The notes below the pieces were generated by a model. That model ran no database searches. It had not been told where the DNA came from and saw nothing but the letters and a program-made list of their open reading frames with translations. From positions 184,277,470 through 184,341,469 of the forward strand of contig CM037880.1 of NCBI GenBank assembly GCA_021292165.1: 64,000 nucleotides of DNA, written 5' to 3'. Position 1 is the first letter of the stretch. Every line of letters begins with the position of its first letter. Positions 12,388-23,170 of this stretch are shown here, in pieces. Made by a program: the position numbers and the translations under genes. This stretch comes from Shinisaurus crocodilurus. Taxonomy: Eukaryota; Chordata; Lepidosauria; Squamata; Shinisauridae.

Positions 12388-13371
12388 CAGGGATGGGGAC
12401 TTGGACTCGAGGACTCGACTCGTGAGTCGGACCGAGTCCCTCCTCTGACTCGACTCGGACTCGAGTCCCAATATTTTTAATGGGACTCGAGACTTGACTC
12501 GGGACTCGAGACCAAGGACTCTTCAAAATCCCTGGGCTGTGCCAGAAGGAGTGGAGAGGAGCGTGATTGCCGGCGAAGAGCGCATGGAAGCGAGGTGTGC
12601 TGCTGCTGCTCGGCCACTATGGACGGCTACCAGGAGTGCAGCCCCAACAGTGTGTCAAGATTTATTTTGATTGATGTATTGCGTACTTGGGAGAGGCAGA
12701 AGAAAGACCTGAGATTACTCTGTGTGGCTGCTCTGAGTGTGTTTCTGGTTCCAGCAAGTTCATCACCAGTGGAGCGGGTGTTCAGTGTGGGTGGAATTGT
12801 GATGAGATCTCACCATTCCAGAATGGGAGCCAAACATTTAGAAAAAAATCATGTTCCTCAAATGCAACATGGATAAGTTTTAGGAAGTACAGCAAGTTTA
12901 TTTTTTAAAATCATTTTTCTAAAATGCAACCTTTGGGTTTGGCTGCCTCTGCCTGCCTGTCTGGGGTTCCCAGCCTCCTCTGCCTGCCTGGTCTCTTCTT
13001 GACCAGTTCAACAGTTGAATTGTTCAAGACAAAGGCCTCTGCCTGCCTGCTTTGGGGTTCCCTGCCTCCTCTGCCTGCCTGGTTATTTTGGGTTTTTCTG
13101 CCTGGTCTGTTCTTGCCAAAATCAGTTGCAGAGTTTTGAAATAAAAAGGCACACTTGTGCCTAGAATTTATTTAAGCCACACATCTGAAGTAGCCTTATT
13201 TTGTTGGGAAAAACCCCCATTGATTTTAATAGGGACTCGTGGAGTCAGCTTTGGGAGTGACTCGTGACTCGTGAGTCACCATTTTGGACCAAGGACTCGG
13301 ACTCGAGACTCGGGTCCAAAGACTCGTGACTCGACTCGTGACTCGAGACCAAGGACTCTTCAACATCCCTG
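12388..13371. mobile_element. hAT transposon remnant, 984 bp, with 8-bp TSD
   Basis: Termini CAGGGATG and CATCCCTG are inverted repeats, and GGTAATAG flanks both ends (12,380-12,387 and 13,372-13,379). This is a perfect 8-bp duplication, as the hAT superfamily makes. Both subterminal regions are packed with GACTCG/CGAGTC words in both orientations. An internal copy of the 3' terminal sequence (AAGGACTCTTCAA...ATCCCTG) ends near 12,535, about 150 bp from the left end. The middle holds a transposase remnant and a CTGCCTGCC-rich tandem duplication (about 12,940-13,105). It is internally deleted and nonautonomous. Confidence 0.9.
12595..12876 (+). pseudogene. hAT transposase C-terminal dimerisation region
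   Basis: A 93-codon frame contains LSVFLVPASSSPVERVFSVG followed by GGIVMRSHHSRMGAKHLEK. P-x-S-S-x-P-V-E-R-x-F-S-x-G is the hallmark of the hAT C-terminal dimerisation domain, where the glutamate of the motif is part of the catalytic region in complete transposases. The zinc finger and the RNase H-like core with the catalytic aspartates are absent, so only the last exon-like piece remains. The first 25 residues have no counterpart I recognise and may be noncoding sequence read through. It lies inside the 984-bp hAT element. Nonfunctional. Confidence 0.8.
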
Positions 13372-13619
13372 GGTAATAGAGAAAACTAGCTGAACTTTCC
13401 ATTTTTTTGCTATCATTAATCTACCTGCTGTTAACAAATTTACAATTAATTCTTTAACATTTTGAGGACCAGCCACCTTTTCAGTTATTGATAACAATGC
13501 TAATTTAGGACAAACTTGTAAATCAACACCCACCATTTCTGATATTTCTTCAAAAATCATTTCCCAAAAATCCATTACATTTTTACAACTCCACCACATA
13601 TGAGCATACGTACCCAGCT

Positions 13620-15495
13620 CCTGAGTCTGTGCATTTTTATTGAATCTTTAATCAATGTTCGCTCCATTCCTGGCACTGTCCAATGTAATGACCACTACTT
13701 GTATTCTCAAACTTGTATACCAAATGGCTGATGGAGTTAAGGTGACCTGAGTAGTTCACCATTAGTAACACCAGAAATTAAGATATCAGGTAGAATATGC
13801 TTATGTTGGAGGGCTGTGCAATTCTGCCTTTGGGGTGCTAAGGATAAATGGCTTTTGTTTATACACTCAAGGTCCTGCTGATCTGGTCAGCTATGTTTGC
13901 GTTCCTAGTGAAGATTTTCTTTCAGTTTCAGCATGTGCAGTACCTCACTCATTTGAGCTGTCTGGATTTTACTCACATTTCTTACCCTAATGTCCGCTTC
14001 ATGTGAAGGATGCTTTGCTTGCTAGTGCTTTTTTCTTGGCCTATGGTGTAATGATTATACTGTAATCTGATGACATAGCCTAATCTTTAAAGTATATTTG
14101 TGTACGGAGAATCCTGAATCAGCTTGGAATACATTGGCTTTTTAAATGCACTAATAAGGCAAAGAATAATGTTGAAAAGGGCATTGTGGTCTTCCATTGT
14201 TTTTTTTTTTGATGCATGTCCTATATCAGTGGGCATATGCCCATCAGAAATCTGTTCCAGGGGATTTCTAAATGTCAGTGTCCCTAAGCTGTGGCCATTA
14301 GCCAGTGCATGGAATTCTTGTGGCTTAGAAACTACTACTACTACTACTACTATTGTTTCTTGCTACTGAAATAGAGTGTTGCATTAAGAATGTTCTGTTA
14401 ATTCGGTAAAGTTTCAAAATGAAGGTTGTAATTTTTGGCTTTGGCTTTTGGTTTATTTTTAGTTTTTCCACTGATTTCTGGTGGACACTTACAGGGCAAA
14501 GCATGAAAGAGACCTCCTGGAAGAAAGGGTGTGCAAGTTCCACAGGGTTGAAAGCTATAATTTGAGTGTGTGTGTTTTTTCATTACAGAAACCATGTACA
14601 CCCTTTAATGAGATGGATTATTTTAGGTTCTTCAATAAGTATTTCATATTCTAAATATTTCCCAACCAGCTACTGTTTAGATAGGCACAGTATTATTTCA
14701 CTTTCTTCCTTCACATATAGTTTCACTTCAGAATTCAAATCGGGTAGATCCCAATTGGGTCCAATAACAGTGTTCCATTGTTCATCCAAGACATTTTCCT
14801 TATTTCTGATGCAATTGACTAAAAGCCCCCCCCCCCCCGCGCAATAAAGAGAGAGGTCAAACTGGCATAAAAACACATTTTTTTGAGCATTCAATAATCA
14901 AAAGAGGATGAAATCCCGCTATTGCTCTAGAGTAAGCTTTCTTAGTGCTCCTGCCATGGTGATCATAACACAATTCCCTTTCATGTCTTAACTTTCATGT
15001 GTTTTAAAACTGCATTGTTAGCATTATAACAGTTGGTATCACAAGTTTTTAAAACCACATTATTTTTTGTTTTTATTAAGAGTGAATTCATGTAGAAAGC
15101 TTATAGTGCAGGTAGGAAAAAAACCCCAATGTCCTTGAAAACTCAGATATTTTTGTTCATTTGAGAATTTGTCTGTTAATTGTTTAACATTTGGGCATGC
15201 TAGTCCTGAAACGGAACAAGGGAGCGTCAGTTAGGTACTGCTGTCCATTGTAAAGTGCATTCCTATGCACTTCAGCTTCCAAGACATTTGTATCTAGAGT
15301 GACCCTTCTCTTCCTTCTATAGCATGTTGTGGCAACTTCTCTGCTTGTTCACCAGTCCTTTGTTATAACTCTCATGCATTTTTCAAGGCTTCCCTATCAT
15401 AATTCATCTTTTCCCACAGCTCTAGCTTTCCCTCCTTCAGAAAGCTTTGTTGTACTGTATTGTACAATTTGTAATGTACAATACAAATGATAGTA
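13620..15495. other. Unassigned noncoding DNA
   Basis: No gene or complete element was identified. Contains an ACT trinucleotide run at about 14,331-14,352 and a poly(C) run at about 14,827-14,838. Confidence 0.5.
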
Positions 15496-15846
15496 TGCTA
15501 GTGGAAACCAACCCTGGAGCAAGATTTTGCTCCTCCTCTTCCTCTCTCACCCCCACAAGCTGGCCTCTGCCTGCCTTCCCCCCAAGGCATTGCTCTGAGG
15601 GATCCTCCCTCAGAGCAAGGCATCGATGGGGAGGTAGCCTTGGAGACTGTGATGGATTGAGGCCTACACAGGCTTAAGTTTGCTGAAGCCTGAAGGCCCA
15701 AACACTTCCCTAGATTAGTTGGAGCCTGAAGGCCCAACCACTTCAGGATGGGAGGGGGAGTTTGAGAGTTTAGTTCACCCAATAGAAGTTAAGAATTATA
15801 TCTCCTGTTCAAAGTCACATGATTATAACCTTCCATTCCTGGGAAG

Positions 15847-15859
15847 GCTATATATGTGT
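15847..15859 (+). promoter_or_regulatory. TATA-like box of the solo LTR
   Basis: GGCTATATATGTG lies about 200 bp inside the LTR. Its position fits the U3 promoter of an LTR. Activity is inferred only. Confidence 0.45.
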
Positions 15860-15884
15860 GGGGTGTGGTCAGCAGACTGCAGAG

Positions 15885-15965
15885 AGAGCTAGCAGCAGAG
15901 AGAGAGAGAGAGAGAGCTAGCAGCAGAGAGAGCTAGCAGAGAGAGAGCTAGCAGAGAGAGAGAGC
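15885..15965. repeat. GA-rich tandem repeat inside the LTR
   Basis: Irregular repeats of AGAGAGAGCTAGCAGCAG form a purine-rich minisatellite inside the LTR. Such GAGA tracts change length easily. Confidence 0.7.
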
Positions 15966-16614
15966 CTGACTGCAGAGAGAGACTGGCTGCAGAGGAGATA
16001 GGTAGTCTGAAGTTAAGCTAGAGAACCTTGGATTGTTTGTTTGTTTTATTTTATCATACTTGCTTTTGAATTATAACCACTCTATTAAGTAAATACCCTA
16101 ATATTATAAGTAAAGTGTTGTTGTGTACCCTGAGAGTTTGGAGTGACTTATTCACCACGTCTAAAAGCCTACACCCATGCTACTGGAAGCAGGCAAAGGA
16201 TTTGTTCTCCTGGAACGGGAGAGGCTTTGAGAAGAGGCAGAGATCTTCCAAAGGCAGATCAAGGGGTCCCTGTAGTAGCGGAACCTTGACAGAGACAACC
16301 TATACTGTGGCAGCACGGGTGATCTCCAAAGCCACTTCACCCAGAATGCCTCACTCTGAGGAAGGATGCCTCAGAGCGATGCATTTGTGGCAGGTGGGCT
16401 CTCTGGAGAGCCATGCTGGGCACACTCAGAGAGCGGATGGTACAGCTTTTCAGAGTGGTCGATGCTTCGCTCTGAGGACCCCTGAAGGGAAGGTATTGGC
16501 TCTCCAGAGTAGCTGCCCCACCCTATGCCTTACTGTTCTGTTGCACAAGCATTGGTTTCTGCTAGTGCAACGTCATTATTGCTAGTGTTGGATGCTACCC
16601 ATTGATATAGTGTG

Positions 16615-17800
16615 ATTGCTTCTGTAGGATGGGGCCCATGCTGCACAGCACCCAACCCCCCCAAAGTAATGGCATGGGTTGGAAATCATCTTGAGTGCTC
16701 CTTACAAATGATATGGTTCTTGAATTACTGCTGCAACATGGATACCCAGCATACTTCAGTAGTTTCAGGAGCAGTTGCACCACGCCAGTAACATAAGAAC
16801 TGCCTTTCCTCCACCTATTTCTATATATAATGTATGCAGTCTTTTGGTGCCCCTTTATAGCTGGCTGGGGCATCCTTCTGCTATAGGTCTGCATACGTTG
16901 CTCACTCTATGATCAAACATCATTGTTCCCTTCACTCGCTTTGTATGAATAGTCATTCCTTCATTTCGTCTGTGCTTATTTTGTACTTGAATAAGTTCTA
17001 AACATATACATGTTTATGAATCAAAGCCGATCACTTTAATGTTGTGACCTTGAGATGACTTCATCATAAGGAAACAGTAAAGGCACAAGTCAGTGTTGCC
17101 ACCCATACTTAAAGAAACAATCCTGTATTCTGGACATACTAATTACAGTAAGGAAAGCATTTCAGAAATGTTTTCAGGTAATTCTTTCAACTACACAGAT
17201 ACTATTTTTCATATCCTGCACATACAAAGCTAAGCTCTGTTAATGCCATGGCAGAGAGAAGTTATGACTAATACATTTCAGAAATATCCAGCATTTTTCT
17301 TATAATAGCTTTTCCGTTCTACTGACATTATGGTTTTGAAGCCTGACATCTTGGGACTTTTCAAGGCTAAAATGCAAGTGCCTCACGTCCCATTGGAGTG
17401 TTGAGAATCTCTCATTTCCATTGTGGTAAAGCTCCCATTTCAAGCTCTGCAGGGATACCAGATAAAGATCTTACATCTGCAACTGGAGTGGGTCCATCTC
17501 TGGCACTGGGCCAGTTTTGAAGACAACTGTATTTGTGTGGTATGGATTGGGACAGGGGGCTGGGATTTTTTTGACTTTTTTTTTTTAAATCACATTTCAA
17601 ATCTTTCTATTTTAAAAGAAATACTGTTCGGAGTTCCTAAGGAATTCCCATATCAATTTCTTTCACCTCAAACTTCTAAGTACAGAAGTTAGGATCTGAT
17701 CTGTTGTCAGTGTTCTTCTTTGTTATTTATATAGCACCATCGATACACATGACACTTTACAAACCACAAAGAGGGTCCTTATTTCAAAAAGCCACAGATT
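16615..17800. other. Unassigned noncoding DNA
   Basis: No recognisable gene or complete element. A T-run lies at 17,570-17,586. A TTATTTATATAGCACCATCGATA phrase near 17,725 resembles old LINE tails seen elsewhere in amniotes, but too little is left to classify. Confidence 0.45.
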
Positions 17801-17859
17801 CTGGTGCCTGCTCCAGTGGAGCGGGTTGTGTTCTTCAGTTCTGTTTTTTGAACATGTGT

Positions 17860-17962
17860 ATCTGTTGCATTTTATAAATATTGTAAAAATATTGTAAGCC
17901 GCTTTGAGGACTCTAGTCAAAACAGAATACAAATCTACTAAATAAAAATAAATAATCTAAAA
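17860..17962 (+). mobile_element. LINE 3' tail fragment (L2/CR1-like)
   Basis: ATTGTAAGCCGCTTTGAGGACT followed by an AATACAAATCTACTAAATAAAAATAAATAA tail resembles the 3' ends of the L2/CR1-type LINEs better preserved at 40,430-40,505 and 33,335-33,412 (GTAAACCGCCCAGAGAGCTTC...TATAAAAATG...AATAAATAAAT). Confidence 0.6.
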
Positions 17963-18879
17963 CTAAACACAGAGGAAGGGGAGGGATGTGAAGGTAGGGG
18001 TTAATATAAATTTGTCTCTGTTGGCAGCAATGAATAACCATTTCCACAGTCATTGTGAGTATGTAGAGTATGTGTAAACTCTGTTCCACAAGACAACAAC
18101 AGTTGAATAAACTTGCTCTTGTTTAGCACTTAAATAGAACCAACAGCAGCAGCCACTCCAGTAGCAAGATGGAAGACCAGCTGCCCTGGGACTGAGAGTA
18201 AGTGAGCTCTGCCTCTTACCATCTTGTTTGCCTGGGGAACCTTCCTCTTAAGTAGACCTGCTACAGGAGATTTGACTGCCCAGAGACGTCCTGCTTCTTA
18301 GAGACTTTGCATTTTCCAGGAACCCTGACCCCGTTAGACCATCGCTGGGGCCCAGGGGCTATAAGAGAGATGCTGCCCTTGGATGGCAGGCTCACCACTG
18401 CTGGGGTCACCACCTAAGGGACAACTCCAAAGGGTGTTACCCCTTTAGGAGCCCCTTAGGGAGGTCAAGGGATCCTATGTTGTGGTGGTGTTGGGGTGTG
18501 TGCTTGTGCGTGTGTTTGGTGTTCGTGTGGAGTTGCTAATACTTTTGGGCCTCTTAGAACTTGTATTTTTAGGCGGTGGTTTTGCTGCTAAAGTGGGCTT
18601 TATGAAATGTGTCTTGGAGAGTGGGGAAATGGGAGCAGTTTAGGAGTGACTGTTCAAGCGATAACCAGCAGGGGGAAATATGGTGAGAAATTCCAACCTG
18701 GCCATTGCAGGGAAAGGAGGGTAGGTAAATGTTTGGCCTTCCCTCCATTCAGATTGTTATCTACCGAAAGGAGCCATTGTGACAGCAAAGTTAGTCCTCC
18801 CAGCCTGAAGGTCCCACTTTTTAACGCCAGGTTGGTTGTTGGGAAACCATCACTCATCCAGGATTTAATTCTGGGTGAA

Positions 18880-21050
18880 GATGCTTACCTGGCATGTATC
18901 ACAGAGACCTGACTGAAGGAAGAGTGGGAAGTGGGTCTCACCCAGCTCTGCCCACCAGGTTGTTCTGTGGTACAGCAGGGTAGGGCTGGGGGCAGGCAAG
19001 TGGAGTGGCAGCAGCCTATAGGAATTTTATCTTGCTAACCAGATGCTCCATCCTGCAGTTCTCTTCAGTTTGAGTGCATGCTGCTGTGGTTGAGTGGTCA
19101 GGACAGAGATTCTGCTGGTGGACTGTCCATCCTATTGCTTAACAGTCTTCTTTCCTGAGCTAGCTGGGGTGATCTCGGGGCTAGTGCTGGCTTACCTCAG
19201 GCTTCTTGTTCTGGGAGATTTCAACACTCACGCTGAGGTTGCTAAGTTGGAAGTGGCACAGGATTCCATGTCCGCCATGGCAACCATGAACCTGTCCCAA
19301 CTAATATCTGGCCTTATGCATGCAGCAGGGCACACTCTTGGTTTAGTATTCTGTTCTGGTGGAGTTGGTGTTTAGAAGGTGAAAAAGTTATGTGTGAGTT
19401 GGTTGTCATGGACAGATCACTGTCTGGTTATCTTGGAATGGCTGCTGATATAGACTTCTGCAGTGGGTGGAGGACCAGTTAAAATGGTCCGCCTCAGGTG
19501 CCTGATGGATCTGAATGGTTTCCTGAATGTGCTTGGGGAATTTCCTGCCTTGTTTGTTGGTGCTACTGTCAAAGCCCTGGCTGATTGGTGGAATATTGAA
19601 ATAGTCCAGGCCATTGACACTATCACTCCTAAGCACCCTCTCCCTCCTGGTAGAGCCAGGCCAGGTTTAATGGGAATTGAGGGCAATGAAGGAGGGCTGT
19701 TGGCTAGAGCACTGTTGGAGAAAAACTCAGGACAAATCCAAAGGAACGCAGTTGAAAGACCTTTTAAAGACCTATACTGCAGCAGTGAGGGCAGTGAAGA
19801 AAACTTCCTTCTCTACCACTATCACGGAAACACAGAATAGACTGGCGATGCTGTTCTGTACAGTGTGAGGCCTCTTTTGCCAGGATGCTGAACAAGGGAA
19901 GCTGGAGCCGAAGGTGGCTCACTGTGAACAATTTGCTTTGTTCTTTGTGGATAAAGTTGCTTGGATTTGCCTTGACTTGGATTCCAATATTAGGGCAGGT
20001 CAGATTGATGGGACCTCAGCAACTGGTTGTCCAATTGTGTTGGATAACCACCATCTGTGTACTCAATGCTTGCCCTACTTGGCTGACTAAACTGGCCAAT
20101 ATGGGACTGATGCCATGGCTAAGGGAAGTGATTAATGCCTCTTTGTGGGAGGGGGCTGTTCCCTCCTGCTTAAAAGAGGCAGTAATAAGATCTTTACTAA
20201 AGAAACCTTCCCTTGACCCAGAAGATCTGTCTAACTATAAGCCAGCCTTAAATGTACCATTCTTGGGTAAGGTTCTAGTCCCCACTTGGCCATGAAACTC
20301 ACTGAGTGACTTTGGGCCAGTCAGCGACTCTCAGCCTAACCTACCTCACAAGGTTGTTGTGAGGATAAAATTGAGAGGAGGAGGAGGAGGATTAGGTAAG
20401 CCGCCTTGGGTTCCTTGCAGGAAAAAAGGTGGGATATCAATATAATAAATAAAAATAAATAAGGTAATTGAGAAGGTGGTGGTGTTGAAACTCCATATGC
20501 ATCTGGATGATACTGATTTTCTGGACCCATTTCAGTCAGGCTTGTGACCAGGCTATGGGACTGAGACTGCTTTGATCATCTTGGTAGATGACCTACATAT
20601 GAAGAACTGGATGAGGGAAATGCGCCCCTATTAGTTCTCCTGGACCTCTTGGTCACTTTCAATACCATCAACTATGGTATCCTTTTGGACCATGTTGTGG
20701 GGATGGACCTTGGAGGTGTTGTTTTGCAGTGGTTTTGAGTCTTGTCCAGAAGGTGGTGCTGGGGGATTACTGTTCGACTTCACAGCCATTAATGTATGGT
20801 GCCCGTGTTGTTTATTCTTTGTGTGAAACCAATGGGAGAGGTCGTTCAGGGCTTTGGAGTAAGGTGCCATCAGTATGCTGCGGACACCTAGCTCTATTGC
20901 TCTTTTTCACCTAATGCCAAGGAAGTTGAAACCTTTGAACGTTGCCTGGGTTTGATAATGGGCTGGATGAAGGTGAACAATCTGAGGCTAAACCCAGACA
21001 AGACAGAGATGTTGTTGGTCAGTGGAAAGCTTGGGGATTATGATTCCACT
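18880..21050 (+). pseudogene. LINE endonuclease-reverse transcriptase relic
   Basis: The endonuclease part shows LVLGDFNTHAE near 19,200-19,235 and WTDHCLVILEW near 19,409-19,440, the GDFN and SDH-like catalytic boxes of APE endonucleases (here T replaces S). The reverse transcriptase starts with WLREVINASLWEGAVPSCLK and SLDPEDLSNYKP at 20,115-20,245. A SINE then interrupts it, and it resumes with VIEKVVVLKLHMHLDD at 20,464. A GWMKVNNLRLNPDKTEMLLV motif lies near 20,960-21,020. At least several frameshifts separate these blocks. The family fits L2/CR1 by motif spelling. Nonfunctional. Confidence 0.7.
20274..20460 (+). mobile_element. Sauria-type SINE, 5' truncated
   Basis: Runs from TTCTAGTCCCCACTTGGCC through TTTGGGCCAGTCAGCGACTC, AGGTTGTTGTGAGGATAAAA and AGCCGCCTTGGGTTCCTTGC to an AATAAATAAAAATAAAT tail. 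It lacks the tRNA-like box A. AAGGT flanks both ends (20,269-20,273 and 20,461-20,465), a possible 5-bp target duplication, and the host LINE reading resumes after it. The sequence matches the body of the full copies at 39,848-40,101 and 61,234-61,470. Confidence 0.85.
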
Positions 21051-21412
21051 TGTCCTCGAAGGGGTTACAGTTCCCATGAAGGATCAGATTCATACCTTGT
21101 GAGTGCTCCTTGACCTACAATGTCTCTGGATCTTCAGGTAGTGGTCGTGGCAAGGAGTGCATTTACACTTGGTGTGTGAGCTGCAGCACTTCCTGGATCA
21201 GTCTGACTTGGCAATACTTATCCATGCCTTAGTTATATCACATTTAAATGATTGCAATGTGTTCTATGAAGACCCTTGAAGAGCGTCTGGAAGGTATAAC
21301 TGTTGCAATATGTGGCAGCTGGGCAGCTTGATGTTTTAGCAAATAAGGCGGTATATAAATAATGTTGTTGACATTTCATGGAATTCAGTGCAAGACTTTC
21401 AATTCATGGAAA

Positions 21413-21870
21413 GGCAGTGCAACCATATCATACAGTAACTAAACCATAGTGATGGTTGTAACTATGGTGAAATGGTTATTTCATTTCTGCAAATCTACAT
21501 TCTGCCCATGATCAATGTTATCACTGAAGTAATGGCAGATGACTGCTTTACCATGTTTTCAGCAGTCAGTTTGCATAGTATAGGCTATATGATAACGTTT
21601 ATCAGAATTGGCATTCACATAACATTTTCCGTGGTCTACTGTGAAGGTAATATTTCCTGCAAACCAAGGTTTACAAAGCTCAGGAACATGTGCTCCTTTT
21701 TTCCTTTATACTGAATTCCCCCCTCCCTTTCTTTGTTTTCCTGAACATTTAGTGTTGCATGTGCATTGATACTAATCAGGGTTAGCTTTTAAGCAGGGTT
21801 TGAATAAGTTTTGGAAACATTAGTTAAAGCTAACCCTAGTTAATATTAATTATGGTTGCATTGTTGCACA
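21413..21870. mobile_element. Possible old foldback element
   Basis: GTGCAACCATA near 21,418 is mirrored by TATGGTTGCATTGTTGCAC near 21,852-21,870. Inside, CAGGGTTAGCTTTTAA (about 21,777) is mirrored by TTAAAGCTAACCCTAG (about 21,824). The arms are imperfect and the ends are not certain. There is no coding content. Confidence 0.4.
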
Positions 21871-22886
21871 GAAAATACTAAACGATAGTGAAGGCAAACA
21901 AGGGAAGGGAGGGAGGAGTTACCTCTGGAAATAATCAGAGGGGAATGGAAGATAGGGACTATGGGTTCTGGTGACTGACTCCCAATTTGCGAACAGTAGT
22001 TTGTAGTAAGCCTGCATTATGTCTACATTCGACCTGAGTGGTAGTGTGGTAAAATGTTAATCTACACTGCAGTTCGACCTGTGGAGATTTGGCTATATGA
22101 TTGTAGTATATTTCATGTTTAATGCCACTGCAAAGTTTAGTGGTACATACATTTTTTTCATTTATTTAAAATGATTTTAAAAAATATTATTTGTGATAGT
22201 ACACACAAAACTTTAGTGTCTTTTAATGTGACCATATGGTGATTGTATAACTGCCGTAGACTGAACTGCTGTATAGTTTTACCAAATTTCACTACATGTA
22301 AAGACACTACCATCTTAACCCAATCTATGTGATCAGTCAGTATCACATCTTGTAAAATGAATAGCTTGATTTTGTTGTAGCTGGGAGTGAACTATGTAAC
22401 ACCTTCACTAGTAGTTCATCAGTTATGAATATTGTAGCCAGCACAAGCACATTTTAACATACAGAATCAGAATTTTTAAAAAATCCTGATGTCAAGGTTT
22501 TTGACCAAAATATGTATGTGCCTACCTCGTCTGCTAAGAAATAAAAATGCTAGGCATATAAAGCATGAAGTATGGGAATACAGGCATATATTTATAAACT
22601 ATATATTATGTTAAATGTGTGCTTCTCATCTGTGCTTTTTTCCTTCTATGGAAGCCACAAAGCCTCAATCTGGGGGTCTGTCCCAGGGCAAGCAGCAGTT
22701 TCAAGGGGCTATTTTTGTGGGACTATGATTTGGTGAGAAAGGGTTGAACATCACACCCACTTCACTGTGGTTCCAATCCAGAACAGGCCCTCCCCACAGT
22801 TCTGTGTTTTTTGTGTGTGTGTGGAAGATTTAAGTGCAAACCACGCATACAAGGTAACATGTAGTTTGGCCTTTAAAACTCTCATT
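21871..22886. other. Unassigned noncoding DNA
   Basis: No recognisable gene or element. Short TG runs occur near 22,812. Confidence 0.5.
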
Positions 22887-23170
22887 GGCTGGGTTCACAC
22901 AACATGACAACCCATAATCAAGGTTGAATATGGGTTGAGTGTGGGTTTGTTGTTGAATCATGGGTTGTTGTGTTGTGTGAACCCAGCCATGCTAACAAAC
23001 CATGGTTTGTTAACCATGAACAACCCACAGTTCACAACCCAACAACAAACCATGAATTCACTTCGTGGTTAACAAAACATGGTTTGTTAGTGTGACTGGG
23101 TTCACACAACACAACAGCCCATGGCTCAACGACAACCCACAGTTCAACGACAACCCACACTCAGCCATTA
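22887..23170. mobile_element. Compound palindromic MITE, copy 1 (right end incomplete)
   Basis: The unit GGCTGGGTTCACACAACATG...TGTGTGAACCCAGCC is a palindrome of about 100 bp. It is followed by a central region where AACAAACCATGGTTTGTTAACCA is mirrored by GGTTAACAAAACATGGTTTGTTA. A second GGGTTCACACAACAC unit then begins and stops half way at about 23,165. The layout matches the complete copy at 46,268-46,610. It is a nonautonomous DNA-transposon-like palindrome of unknown superfamily. Confidence 0.75.

Larger units (their letters stand above)
12251..13599 (-). pseudogene. L1 ORF2 C-terminus (interrupted)
   Basis: The right-hand part (13,360-13,599) encodes a segment starting MWWSCKNVMDFWEMIF and containing PKLALLSITEK and LTAGRLMIAKKW. 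This is the pattern found after the reverse transcriptase in L1 ORF2 proteins. The left-hand part (about 12,251-12,370) continues with TDWYKEVWDMALNDMLTC and LKKNNFKDIWGYFW, also typical of the L1 C-terminus. Endonuclease and reverse transcriptase domains are missing through 5' truncation. It cannot support transposition. Confidence 0.75.
12078..13618 (-). mobile_element. L1 LINE 3' end, split by a hAT element
   Basis: A 5'-truncated L1-type element lies on the minus strand, with a T/C-rich run at 12,070-12,093 as the likely remains of its poly(A) tail. Both flanks of the hAT insertion code for consecutive parts of the ORF2 C-terminus. Removing the hAT element and one copy of its 8-bp duplication would make the L1 sequence continuous, so the L1 copy is the older of the two. 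The 5' truncation point near 13,615 is approximate. Confidence 0.75.
15648..16291 (+). mobile_element. Solo LTR, 644 bp, with 5-bp TSD
   Basis: Starts TG and ends CA, and is flanked by GAGAC on both sides (15,643-15,647 and 16,292-16,296), as expected for an LTR retroelement insertion. A TATA-box-like GGCTATATATGTG lies at about 15,847-15,859. Downstream is a GAGA/GCTAGCAGCAGAGA repeat tract (15,885-15,965) in the position of the transcript start region. A/T-rich AAGTAAATA-type sequence near 16,088 could serve as a weak polyadenylation region. No coding sequence and no second LTR are present, so it is probably a solo LTR left by recombination. Whether the parent was an endogenous retrovirus or a Gypsy element cannot be told. 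Confidence 0.7.
15500..16610. mobile_element. Foldback element carrying an LTR insertion
   Basis: The left arm (about 15,497-15,647) and right arm (about 16,297-16,610) are inverted relatives. GCTAGTGGAAACCAACCCTGG on the left mirrors the complement of a CATTGGTTTCTGCTAGTGC region on the right. The CTCAGAGCAAGGCATCGATG region mirrors the CATCGATGC/GCCTCACTCTGAGG-type region. The middle is occupied by the LTR-like sequence at 15,648-16,291. A 156-codon frame crossing the right half has no recognisable domain and I do not call it a gene. Confidence 0.6.
18150..21370 (+). mobile_element. L2/CR1-type LINE, long but decayed
   Basis: A plus-strand non-LTR retrotransposon of about 3.2 kb, less its SINE insertion. 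It begins with a GC-richer leader (GATGGAAGACCAGCTGCCC region) and contains remnants of endonuclease, reverse transcriptase and 3' region in the right order. It ends in a GGCGGTATATAAATAATGTTGTTG tail near 21,370. Many stops and frameshifts make it inactive. The 5' limit is approximate and was set where sequence resembling a LINE leader begins. Confidence 0.7.

Noticed and set aside
16115..16585. 156-codon frame on the plus strand
   Set aside because: It starts inside the solo LTR and crosses the junction into the foldback arm. It has no recognisable domain and spans two unrelated elements.
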